DNA of 12,476 nucleotides from Hyphomonas sp. (GTDB taxonomy: Bacteria > Pseudomonadota > Alphaproteobacteria > Caulobacterales > Hyphomonadaceae), in the NCBI GenBank assembly GCA_003486945.1, contig DNFL01000381.1, positions 1 through 12,476 of the forward strand, given 5' to 3'. The position numbers and the translations under genes are program-made. Below are positions 6,943 to 12,476 of the stretch, piece by piece; the stretch's first letter is position 1, and every line of letters begins with the position of its first letter. Under the pieces are notes generated by a model that searched no databases, had not been told where the DNA came from, and worked only from the letters and a program-made list of their open reading frames with translations.

Positions 6943-6957
6943 CGACTCAATACTAAC
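6935..6957. promoter_or_regulatory. 23-bp palindromic operator in the divergent promoter region
   Basis: Perfect 8-bp arms GTTAGTAT (6935-6942) and ATACTAAC (6950-6957) surround a 7-base centre. Inside the centre, two more pairs (GA/TC) flank a central C, giving 11-bp arms with a single mismatch. A site of this length and dyad symmetry suits a dimeric MarR winged-helix regulator. It lies 8 bases before the MarR ATG and 30 bases upstream of the protoglobin ATG, so one site could control both directions, with autorepression. Confidence 0.72.
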
Positions 6958-6965
6958 AGGCTCAG

Positions 6966-7553
6966 ATGGCGTCAATGAAAAAGAGCGACTCGCTACTAAA
7001 TTCTTCCGGCGTGCGCGCAGCCCACCTGATTGAGCGGCTCGGGCGATTGCTGCGTGCTGGTGATCATGCGGCCGGGCTCAACCCCGCCCAGGCCGAAGCA
7101 CTGCGCTACCTTGCGCGGGCGAACCGGTTTTCGCGCACACCGGCTGCACTTGCCGAATATCTCGGATCCACGCGTGGGACGGTTTCGCAGACCCTGCTTG
7201 CGCTTGAGGCGAAGGGAATGATTGACCGCAAGGCGAACGCGCGGGACGGTCGATCAATCATGCTGGAAGTCACCCCTTCAGGAATGGAGTTTCTCGGCGA
7301 CGACCCTGTCCGGATGCTCGCACGGACAATTGAAGCCGGCTCCGCCGCGTCGCGTCTGGCGGATGACCTGGAGGCGGGATTGCGAACATTTTTAGCCGAG
7401 CGTGGCGGGAGGGCGTTCGGTGCCTGCCACACTTGCCGCCATTTTCGTCTGAATCAGAGGTCCGGCAATCATCCGCATCACTGTGCCTTGCTGGATGAAC
7501 CCCTAAGCGATGCTGATAGGTCGATGATTTGCTTGGAACAGGCTGACGGTTAA
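6966..7553 (+). CDS. MarR-family regulator with C-terminal Cys/His cluster
   Basis: A 195-residue winged-helix regulator. The N-terminal 140 residues match MarR: a dimerisation helix (AAHLIERLGRLLRAGD), LNPAQAEALRYLARAN, the recognition region RTPAALAEYLGSTRGTVSQTLLALEAKGMI (about 57-86), and the wing RKANARDGRSIMLEVTPSG. The last 45 residues are not part of a standard MarR domain and contain C154-x2-C157, then H169, H171, H172, C173 and C189, a plausible Zn or iron-sulfur site. The start could be ATG 6966 or ATG 6975 (MKKSDSLL); both follow a weak CAGG site. It is transcribed divergently from the protoglobin operon and is its likely regulator, sensing redox state, metal or NO through the cysteines. 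Confidence 0.93.
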   Translation: MASMKKSDSLLNSSGVRAAHLIERLGRLLRAGDHAAGLNPAQAEALRYLARANRFSRTPAALAEYLGSTRGTVSQTLLALEAKGMIDRKANARDGRSIMLEVTPSGMEFLGDDPVRMLARTIEAGSAASRLADDLEAGLRTFLAERGGRAFGACHTCRHFRLNQRSGNHPHHCALLDEPLSDADRSMICLEQADG

Positions 7554-7634
7554 CGCCAGTCAGGCATCATACACAGGAGCAGCTTAGAACTGCCTGATCC
7601 ATCATGGCCGCCTAGTTAAGCTCCAGCGACGATG

Positions 7635-7673
7635 TCGCCCTTCGGCGAAAGCACTAACGCGCTCGCGCGCGAG
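7635..7673. repeat. Two short dyads near the presumed IS91 left end
   Basis: A TCGCC/GGCGA stem with loop CTTC spans 7635-7648, and a perfect 12-bp palindrome CTCGCGCGCGAG spans 7662-7673. Such foldable DNA is expected near the termination end of rolling-circle elements, but neither dyad alone proves the end. Confidence 0.35.
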
Positions 7674-7715
7674 TTGAACGTTGCGGCGCTGGGGATGAAC
7701 ATGACCGTCTGATGT

Positions 7716-7758
7716 CTCCGGGCAGCGCCCGGATGGGCCGGGAGCGCCCACCCGGAGG
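7716..7758 (+). promoter_or_regulatory. Inverted repeat enclosing the recombinase ribosome site
   Basis: CTCCGGG (7716-7722) pairs with CCCGGAG (7751-7757) across 28 bases that are themselves rich in GGGC/GCCC pairs. The right arm overlaps GGAGG (7754-7758), the ribosome site 8 bases before the recombinase ATG. Folding of the leader RNA would sequester this site and damp translation. Confidence 0.45.
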
Positions 7759-7766
7759 CTCCTGCA

Positions 7767-8645
7767 ATGGGCAACGACACTCAACCTATCCATCCTCTTC
7801 GCCAGCGCATGATCGAGGACATGACCCTGCGCGGTCACAGTCCCGGCACGCAGAGGCACTATATTCGCACCGTTCGGGCATGCTGCTCTCATCTCGGGAT
7901 CAAGCCTGGTGACCTGACCGGCGAGCTGGCGCGCAGCTATCTCCTCTACCTTCAGGGAACGAACGTTTCCTATATGACCATAAACGGCCAGGCGACAGCT
8001 CTGCGCTTCTTCCTGCGCGTGACGCTGGGGCGGCGTGAGGACGTTGAACGTGTGCCGTTGATGGCGCGGGCCAAGTCGCTGCCCGCGGTCCTGACGCCTG
8101 AAGAGGTTGCCCGCATCATCGCAGCGGCGCCGGGGCTCAAGTACAAGACGGCGCTGAGCGTCACTTATGGCGCAGGACTGCGGGCGTCGGAGACCGCCAA
8201 CCTCAAGGTCTCGGACATCGACAATGCGTCGATGACCCTCCGGATCGAGCACGGGAAGGGCAACAAGGACCGCAAGGCCAAGCTGTCGCCGCAGTTGCTC
8301 GAGACCTTGCGCAAGTGGTGGCAGGTCGCTCGGCCGCAGTACTGGCTGTTTCCCAGCCGGAAGGGCTTGATGTGCCCGATCAGTACACGCCAGCTCTCAC
8401 GCCAGTTCAGCTCTGCTGTGGAGGCCGCCGGGATCGACAGGCCGGATAAGATCACCCTTCACACGCTGCGCCATTCGTTCGCCACGCACCTTCTCGAGGC
8501 AGGCGTCGATATCCGCGTTATCCAGGTCATGCTCGGCCATGCCAAGCTTGAGACCACGTCCATCTACACGCGGGTGTCGCCGAAGATGTTGCAGGACGCG
8601 GCAAGCCCGTTCGACAGCCTGCCGGTCATCGATCCGGCGGACTGA
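7767..8645 (+). CDS. IS91-associated tyrosine recombinase (XerC/D-like)
   Basis: A 292-residue phage-integrase-family recombinase. The N-terminal SAM-like core-binding domain (LRQRMIEDMTLRGHSPGTQRHYI) spans about residues 10-90, and the catalytic domain follows. The active-site set is complete: R139 (GAGLRASE), K164 (HGKGNKDRK), H232 and R235 (HTLRHSFATH), H258 (GHAKLETT) and Y267 (SIYTRVS). It starts at ATG 7767 with GGAGG upstream, and its stop is 6 bases before the transposase ATG, so the two genes form one unit. It probably resolves or assists transposition of the element; it is distinct from the ICE integrase at 10263-11660. An open frame on the opposite strand (7602-8252) is a shadow. 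Confidence 0.93.
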   Translation: MGNDTQPIHPLRQRMIEDMTLRGHSPGTQRHYIRTVRACCSHLGIKPGDLTGELARSYLLYLQGTNVSYMTINGQATALRFFLRVTLGRREDVERVPLMARAKSLPAVLTPEEVARIIAAAPGLKYKTALSVTYGAGLRASETANLKVSDIDNASMTLRIEHGKGNKDRKAKLSPQLLETLRKWWQVARPQYWLFPSRKGLMCPISTRQLSRQFSSAVEAAGIDRPDKITLHTLRHSFATHLLEAGVDIRVIQVMLGHAKLETTSIYTRVSPKMLQDAASPFDSLPVIDPAD

Positions 8646-8651
8646 CCGGGG

Positions 8652-9842
8652 ATGCCCCGGCCAGCGATCGAGGTTGCGGATATCCTCCGCGGCCTCGGCC
8701 CCGCCTTGCGCGACGGGCTCTCGCGCGACCAGCACAGGGCGGTGAACGCGATCCTGTCATGCCGCACCGCTGCACTCGGCGGGCATGTCTCCCGCTGCGA
8801 GGACTGCGGGACCATGGACGTTGCCTATAACTCCTGCCGCAACCGGCATTGTCCGAGATGCCAGGCCGCCGCTTCATATGAGTGGCTGGAGGCGCGCAGG
8901 CGGGACCTGCTGCCCGTCGCCTATTACCATGTCGTGTTCACGCTGCCCGCACCGCTGGCGCGCGTCGCGTTCCAGAACAAGCGTATGGTCTACGACGCCC
9001 TGTTCAAGGCCGTGTCCGAGACCCTGATGACGATCGGCGCCGACCCGAAGCATCTCGGCGCAAAGCTCGGCGCGACCCTGGTCCTGCATACCTGGGGCTC
9101 AGCGATGACCCATCATCCCCACATCCACGGCGTCGTGCCCGGCGGCGGCCTCGCGCCAGACGGCAAGCGCTGGGTCGACTGTCGCCGCGGCTTCTTCCTG
9201 CCCGTGAGGGTGCTCTCACGCTTGTTCCGTAGACTGATGTGCGAGCGGCTTGCCAGCCTGCAGGCCGCCGGCAAGCTCGGCTTCCACGGCGATCTCTCCC
9301 CTCTGGCAGACCCGGAAGCGTTCGCGCGCCTCCTGAAGAGCCAGCGCCGGCGTGACTGGGTCGTCTATGCCAAGCGCCCGTTCGCCGGGCCTGACCAGGT
9401 CCTCGCATATCTCGCTCGCTATACCCACCGGATCGCGATCTCGAACAGCCGGATCACAGCCTATGACGGCCAGCGCGTGACGTTCCGGGTCAAGGACTAC
9501 CGCAAGCAGGGCGAGACCAGATACGGGGTTATGACGCTCGCCGCCAGCGAGTTTGCCCGGCGGTTCCTGCAGCACGTTCTGCCCGACGGTCTCCACCGCA
9601 TCCGGCATGTCGGGCTCCTCGCCAACACCCAGCGCCGCGCCGCCATTGCGCAGGCACGCAGCCTGCTCGCCGATCGCATCTCGCCGCCAGAACCGCCGCC
9701 CGAACCAACGCCGGCACAGGAGGTACCGGCCCCCGGGCCGGCGCCATGCCCGTGCTGTGGTGGACGGATGATCCTTGTCGAACGGGTGACCCCGGCAGCG
9801 CAACTCAGTCGACGGCCGCAAGCACGGATGGACAGCTCATGA
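8652..9842 (+). CDS. IS91 family transposase (Y2 HUH)
   Basis: A 396-residue rolling-circle transposase. The N-terminal zinc-binding domain has C49, C52, C62, C67 and C70 (CEDCG and CRNRHCPRCQ), followed by YYHVVFTLP. The metal-binding HUH motif is HPHIHGVVPGG, with H157 and H159. The two catalytic tyrosines are Y253 and Y257 in AYLARYTHRIAIS, as in the Y2 family. After a Pro-rich stretch, a second Cys cluster (CPCCGGRM, C366, C368, C369) lies near the C-terminus. All key residues are present and length is typical, so it appears functional. It nicks at the origin end and strand-transfers single-stranded DNA. The antisense open frame at 9216-9821 is a shadow. Confidence 0.95.
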   Translation: MPRPAIEVADILRGLGPALRDGLSRDQHRAVNAILSCRTAALGGHVSRCEDCGTMDVAYNSCRNRHCPRCQAAASYEWLEARRRDLLPVAYYHVVFTLPAPLARVAFQNKRMVYDALFKAVSETLMTIGADPKHLGAKLGATLVLHTWGSAMTHHPHIHGVVPGGGLAPDGKRWVDCRRGFFLPVRVLSRLFRRLMCERLASLQAAGKLGFHGDLSPLADPEAFARLLKSQRRRDWVVYAKRPFAGPDQVLAYLARYTHRIAISNSRITAYDGQRVTFRVKDYRKQGETRYGVMTLAASEFARRFLQHVLPDGLHRIRHVGLLANTQRRAAIAQARSLLADRISPPEPPPEPTPAQEVPAPGPAPCPCCGGRMILVERVTPAAQLSRRPQARMDSS

Positions 9843-10262
9843 TCGTCGCTGCGATCGCTCTTGTCGCCGCCCGTGCGTTCGCTTCCATCAGCGACGTCGG
9901 GAGCTTGCGGCCTGATCGAACGCGCTGCCGGAAATGCAGCGTACTCGGCACATCAGAAACCGGCAAAGTCTACCGTGCATCCGACATCCGACCGCGCCAG
10001 AACCACCCAGGACGGCCACCTGCGCCCAACTGCAATGCAGGCGATCGCTTCAAATCCCCATAACGGTGCCAACCACCCGCGCGTCAGGCATTCTGCGATC
10101 AACGACGCCCGCCACCGGGCCCGGGGCTGCCGGCTGCATGGCGGGCGTCCTTGATCGCTTTAGATTTTCAACCTTTCGAGAACGGCTCTATCAATGACTG
10201 CTTCTGGGATTAAGCTGTCATCTGCAGGCAGTAAAAAAGCTAACTACCATATCTCGCCTCTC
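9843..10262. other. 420-bp non-coding stretch: IS91 origin end and ICE integrase 3' flank
   Basis: No convincing gene is present. Short open frames here lack ribosome sites and family-like sequence. Bases 9843-10149 are the 3' untranslated and origin region of the IS91 element, ending in a strong inverted repeat. Bases 10154-10262 are more AT-rich and belong to the interrupted host sequence downstream of the integrase stop (10263-10265). I see no convincing intrinsic terminator for either gene. Confidence 0.6.
10104..10149 (+). repeat. IS91 origin-end inverted repeat abutting CTTG
   Basis: GACGCCCGCCA (10104-10114) and TGGCGGGCGTC (10139-10149) are perfect 11-bp inverted arms around a 24-base GC-rich loop that contains the palindrome CCGGGCCCGG. 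The tetranucleotide CTTG follows immediately at 10150-10153. In IS91-type elements the origin end carries such a hairpin and adjoins CTTG or GTTC in the target, so this marks the element boundary and its orientation. Confidence 0.72.
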
Positions 10263-11660
10263 TTACCCACCGCCAAACACCCCAGCCTCAAACGGATGCG
10301 CGATCTTCAACAGCTCCGCCCGCCTGTATTCCAACGACCCACCCATCCCATATTCCGGCCGGTTGTTCTTATGCCCCATCAGCGCGCAGCGCAGACCGTA
10401 GTCGAGTCCGCCTTCGAGCATCCTGTCCTCGAACGAATGCCGGAAAGAATATATGACGTGGTCGGATGAAGGCAGGAGCTTTCGCTGCCGGAACGCCTTC
10501 ATCAGATTGGCAGACACCAGGGTGCTGCGGTCGTAATAGTAGGGGAAACCCTCCGGGCAGGCGCGCATCGCGATTTCAGCGACGCCGACCAGCGGAATTT
10601 CACGCCGGGAATCGTCAGTCTTGAGCTCCCGGTTCTGCTCGGGCCGGATCGCGATGTGCGGAACCTTGGCATTCAGCCGGATGTCTTCCGGGCGCAGGTT
10701 CACAAGTTCGCTGAGGCGGGCGCCGGTTTCGATAAGGAGGTAAATGATGACGCGCAGCTCAAGCCGAAGACCATCAAATAAGCCTGGCACGAGGATCCGG
10801 CTTCTTACCCACTCATTGCTGAATGATGCGCGCTTCACCTCGGTCTTGCCGCTGAAGTAAAAGTCCCGGAACGGATCTTCCACATCGGCGGCGCCGATAT
10901 GCTTGAAATAGCGCTCATAGAGCGAGCGGATGTTTCCGATATGCCGGTTGGCGGTGTTGGGCGCGACCGGCGCCGAGCCATCGGCCTGCGGCTGCATCTT
11001 CTCCATCCACCAGTCCCGGTATTCGAGGGCTTTCTCGCGCGTGATGTCGCTCAGCGGCAGGTCGCCCATCTGTTCGATGAAGTAGTTGATCGAGGTTCGT
11101 TTGGTCTTCTCCCAGGACCGGCGCTGGGCTTCGGACTTGTTGTATTGGTCATCGAAGGCGATGCGTTTGACGTAGAGCTCGAACGCCTCGGACACCGTAA
11201 TGCTGGACGACGGATCAGGTGACCCGCCGAGGAGCGCCTCGGCGTCCGCGCGGCTCGGATCCCCGCCCTTGCCAGCCTGCGCCTCCAGCATCCGGATACG
11301 CTCCATCAGTTCAGCGATTGCCTGGCTCTCGGCGAGCGGCTCCGCCGGTTTGTAGGAAAACCCATACGCCATGGCGCGGGAGATGGCCGCCTTGTACCGG
11401 TGCTCGAGCGCCGCGCGAAGGGTCGGGCCACTGCCGCCGGGGCTTCCCGCCTCAACGGCAAGCGCCATCCAGTATTGGTCATCGGCTTCGGCGAGGTGGT
11501 CCCGGCGCAGGCGCGCGATTTCATGCGATCCGGTCTTCAGGGAGACCTTCACGAAGGCCCGGTCATCGAGCTGGGAAAACTGGTTCGGAACGCGCCGCTG
11601 ATAGTACCAGCGGTTGCCGCGTTTGAGGAGAAATCGATCAGGATCGCGGGGCTCAGCCAT
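10263..11660 (-). CDS. int: ICE integrase, tyrosine recombinase with DUF6538-like N-terminus
   Basis: A 465-residue site-specific recombinase, the likely enzyme for integration into and excision from the adjacent tRNA-Asp. Residues 9-65 (FLLKRGNRWYYQRRVPNQFS and on) match the DUF6538-type arm-binding start of many proteobacterial ICE integrases. A core-binding SAM-like domain (ITVSEAFELYVKR to SLYERYFKHIG) spans about 154-256, and the catalytic domain follows. Visible residues are R315 (ETGARLSEL), K347 (ELKTDDSRREIPL), R407 (IYSFRHSFEDRM), H430 (MGHKN) and a likely nucleophile Y437 (RPEYGMGGSLE; Y445 less likely). The usual box II His is Tyr404. The ATG at 11660 follows GGAG by only 2 bases, so translation may be weak. 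Confidence 0.93.
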   Translation of the reverse strand: MAEPRDPDRFLLKRGNRWYYQRRVPNQFSQLDDRAFVKVSLKTGSHEIARLRRDHLAEADDQYWMALAVEAGSPGGSGPTLRAALEHRYKAAISRAMAYGFSYKPAEPLAESQAIAELMERIRMLEAQAGKGGDPSRADAEALLGGSPDPSSSITVSEAFELYVKRIAFDDQYNKSEAQRRSWEKTKRTSINYFIEQMGDLPLSDITREKALEYRDWWMEKMQPQADGSAPVAPNTANRHIGNIRSLYERYFKHIGAADVEDPFRDFYFSGKTEVKRASFSNEWVRSRILVPGLFDGLRLELRVIIYLLIETGARLSELVNLRPEDIRLNAKVPHIAIRPEQNRELKTDDSRREIPLVGVAEIAMRACPEGFPYYYDRSTLVSANLMKAFRQRKLLPSSDHVIYSFRHSFEDRMLEGGLDYGLRCALMGHKNNRPEYGMGGSLEYRRAELLKIAHPFEAGVFGGG

Positions 11661-11668
11661 AGCTCCGT

Positions 11669-11698
11669 GTATCCCATTTTGTATCCAGTTTGTATCCC
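11669..11698 (-). repeat. Three phased GGATAC direct repeats before the integrase gene
   Basis: On the minus strand GGATAC occurs at 11697-11692, 11686-11681 and 11674-11669, with 11 and 12 bases between successive starts, about one helical turn. The fuller unit is roughly TGGGATACAAA. The array ends 8 bases upstream of the integrase ATG. Phased repeats here suit a repressor, a recombination directionality factor, or integrase arm-type binding. Confidence 0.6.
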
Positions 11699-11699
11699 A

Positions 11700-11711
11700 A
11701 TTTTCGAAAAT
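11700..11711. promoter_or_regulatory. 12-bp perfect palindrome upstream of the integrase
   Basis: ATTTTCGAAAAT is a perfect palindrome that sits directly beside the GGATAC repeats in an AT-rich leader of 117 bases between tRNA and integrase. It may be an operator or part of the recombination complex. Confidence 0.4.
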
Positions 11712-11777
11712 AGGACGAAGAGCGACCCTTGGTTCACTCTAAGTCTTTGATTTTATTGGAGATATTTTTTGACAAAT

Positions 11778-11803
11778 GGCGCGAGTGACGGGGCTCGAAC
11801 CCG
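11778..11803 (-). other. Presumed ICE attachment site (chromosome-element junction) at tRNA-Asp 3' end
   Basis: The integrase gene starts 117 bases beyond the tRNA 3' end and reads away from it, the usual layout for an element recombined into a tRNA gene. The att core is probably within the T arm and acceptor stem, so that the tRNA is rebuilt intact. Exact ends cannot be set because the partner repeat lies outside the window. Confidence 0.55.
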
Positions 11804-11853
11804 CGACCTCCGGCGTGACAGGCCGGCACTCTAACCGACTGAGCTACACCCGC
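11778..11853 (-). tRNA. tRNA-Asp (GTC anticodon)
   Basis: The 76-base minus-strand gene folds as a full cloverleaf. The acceptor stem GCGGGTG pairs with CACTCGC (one G-T wobble), the discriminator is G, and CCA is encoded at 11780-11778. The D arm begins AGCTCAGTCGGTTAGAG. The anticodon stem CCGGC/GCCGG flanks the GTC anticodon, and the T loop is TTCGAGC. The anticodon and G discriminator both fit aspartate. Its 3' end faces the ICE integrase. Confidence 0.97.
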
Positions 11854-12041
11854 GCATTTCTGGCCGCCCCTTCGGGCGAAGCGCCTCTCTAATCGGGTGA
11901 ACGGGCCGGGTCAAGCGGTCCTGCGGCACGCCTTGCAGTGCCCTCCGATCGGCCAGAATCCTGCCATTTGCCCTTCAGCTGCCATTCAAGCGACATAGTG
12001 TCTGTTCATCTGCTATCGACGCCCAAAGAGGGATTCGGAAC
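11854..12041. other. Chromosomal intergenic region between divergent tRNA-Asp and AsmA-like gene
   Basis: These 188 bases should hold the tRNA-Asp promoter (minus strand) and that of the AsmA-like gene (plus strand). A 5-bp stem CGCCC/GGGCG with loop CTTC lies just upstream of the tRNA 5' end (about 11866-11879). No confident promoter boxes were identified. Confidence 0.45.
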
Positions 12042-12476
12042 ATGAAGCGTATCGCCCTGATTGCTGGCGGAATTTTTGTAGTCCTGGTCGGCGCCGCGCT
12101 GACCGTGCCTTTCCTTGTCCCGAAGTCTGTTTACCGCGCCCAGATCGAGCGGGCCGCTGGCCAGGCCCTGCAGCGCAAGGTCACCCTCGACGGTGAGGTG
12201 AAACTCTCCCTGTTCCCCCGCATTGCGGCCAGCGTCGGCGGCATGAAAGTCGCCAACCCCGAAGGCTTTGACGGACCCTATATGATCGAAGCCGGCGAAC
12301 TGCGCGGCGCGGTCAAATGGGCGCCCCTGCTGTTCGGTCAGCGCGTGGAAGTGCACGAACTCGCCTTCATTGACGCGGCCGTGTCGTTGCAGGTCAGGGA
12401 AGATGGCACCACCAACTGGGTTCTCGAAAAGGCCCCGCCCCGCGAAGGCGCGCCGGCAGCCGGCGGCGGTTTCAAC
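12042..12476 (+). CDS. AsmA family protein, N-terminal part (3' end outside window)
   Basis: An open frame of 145 codons starts at ATG 12042 and runs off the right edge. A GAGGGA ribosome site lies about 9 bases upstream. Residues 5-27 (ALIAGGIFVVLVGAALTVPFLV) form a signal anchor. The AsmA start pattern follows: YRAQIERAAGQALQRKVTLDGEVKLSLFPRIAASVGGMKVANPEGFDGPYMIEAGELRGAVKWAPLLF, then VHELAFIDAAVSLQVREDGTTNWVLE. Family members are inner-membrane-anchored periplasmic proteins linked to outer-membrane biogenesis and lipid transport. I take it as the first host gene beyond the ICE. Its substrate is unknown. The antisense open frame at 12006-12356 is a shadow. Confidence 0.9.
   Translation, partial: MKRIALIAGGIFVVLVGAALTVPFLVPKSVYRAQIERAAGQALQRKVTLDGEVKLSLFPRIAASVGGMKVANPEGFDGPYMIEAGELRGAVKWAPLLFGQRVEVHELAFIDAAVSLQVREDGTTNWVLEKAPPREGAPAAGGGFN

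Larger units (their letters stand above)
7628..10149 (+). mobile_element. IS91-family element with tyrosine recombinase plus Y2 transposase (left end tentative)
   Basis: Two co-oriented genes, a XerC/D-like recombinase and an IS91 HUH transposase, form the two-gene organisation seen in one branch of IS91-like elements. The right (origin) end is placed at 10149, where an inverted repeat ends directly against CTTG (10150-10153), one of the tetranucleotides known to adjoin IS91-type origin ends. The left end is uncertain: GACGATGTCGCCC at 7628-7640 weakly mirrors the outer right end (reverse complement GACGCCCGCC), so I place it there tentatively. IS91 elements make no target duplication, so none is expected. 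Insertion lies between the MarR gene and the ICE integrase. Confidence 0.7.

Noticed and set aside
7560..7597. TCAGGCA/TGCCTGA repeat after the MarR stop as a terminator
   Set aside because: Seven-base arms with a 24-base loop and no T-run; too weak to call.
9216..9821. Minus-strand open frame within the IS91 transposase
   Set aside because: Shadow of the transposase, whose HUH and Y2 motifs are intact.
10200..10262. Possible terminator of the integrase gene
   Set aside because: Only very short stems with loops too small to fold are visible; no clear U-tract in the right orientation.
1..12476. CRISPR array, rRNA, riboswitch or toxin-antitoxin pair
   Set aside because: No regularly spaced repeats of CRISPR size, no rRNA-like sequence, and no recognisable toxin or antitoxin; the only RNA gene found is tRNA-Asp.

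Overview
The window looks like alphaproteobacterial DNA. It is GC-rich, carries a trb-type conjugation operon ending in DUF2274 and DUF736 genes, and has an AsmA-like gene in the flank. A Hyphomonadaceae-like host is my guess from general gene style, not a proven assignment. I read the window as the distal end of an integrative and conjugative element (ICE) plus its chromosomal junction.

Positions 1-3885 (+ strand) are the tail of a mating-pair-formation operon: the 3' end of trbL, then trbF, trbG and trbI with tight or overlapping junctions, a DUF2274 gene, a DUF736 gene and an unrecognised 84-codon gene. Positions 4008-6904 (- strand) form a compact cargo operon of five genes. In order of transcription these are a protoglobin, a His-rich exported protein (probable lipoprotein), an unrecognised 79-residue protein, a CPGC redoxin, and a 2OG-Fe(II) dioxygenase of the BsmA/isoleucine-dioxygenase type. 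The last three junctions are ATGA stop/start overlaps. A divergent MarR-family regulator (6966-7553, + strand) has a C-terminal Cys/His cluster. The 61-bp divergent spacer holds a 23-bp near-perfect palindrome that overlaps a candidate promoter. I infer an O2/NO- or redox-responsive regulator-globin-redoxin-oxygenase module; I know of no named system with this composition.

From about 7628 to 10149 lies an IS91-family element with a XerC/D-like tyrosine recombinase (7767-8645) followed by a Y2 HUH transposase (8652-9842). Its apparent origin end is an 11-bp-stem inverted repeat directly abutting CTTG.

The ICE integrase (10263-11660, - strand) has a DUF6538-like N-terminus. Its upstream region carries three helically phased GGATAC repeats and a 12-bp palindrome. 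Just beyond is tRNA-Asp(GTC) on the - strand (11778-11853), whose 3' CCA end faces the element, the classic arrangement of a tRNA-targeting ICE. Chromosomal DNA then resumes with the 5' part of an AsmA-family gene from 12042 to the window edge.
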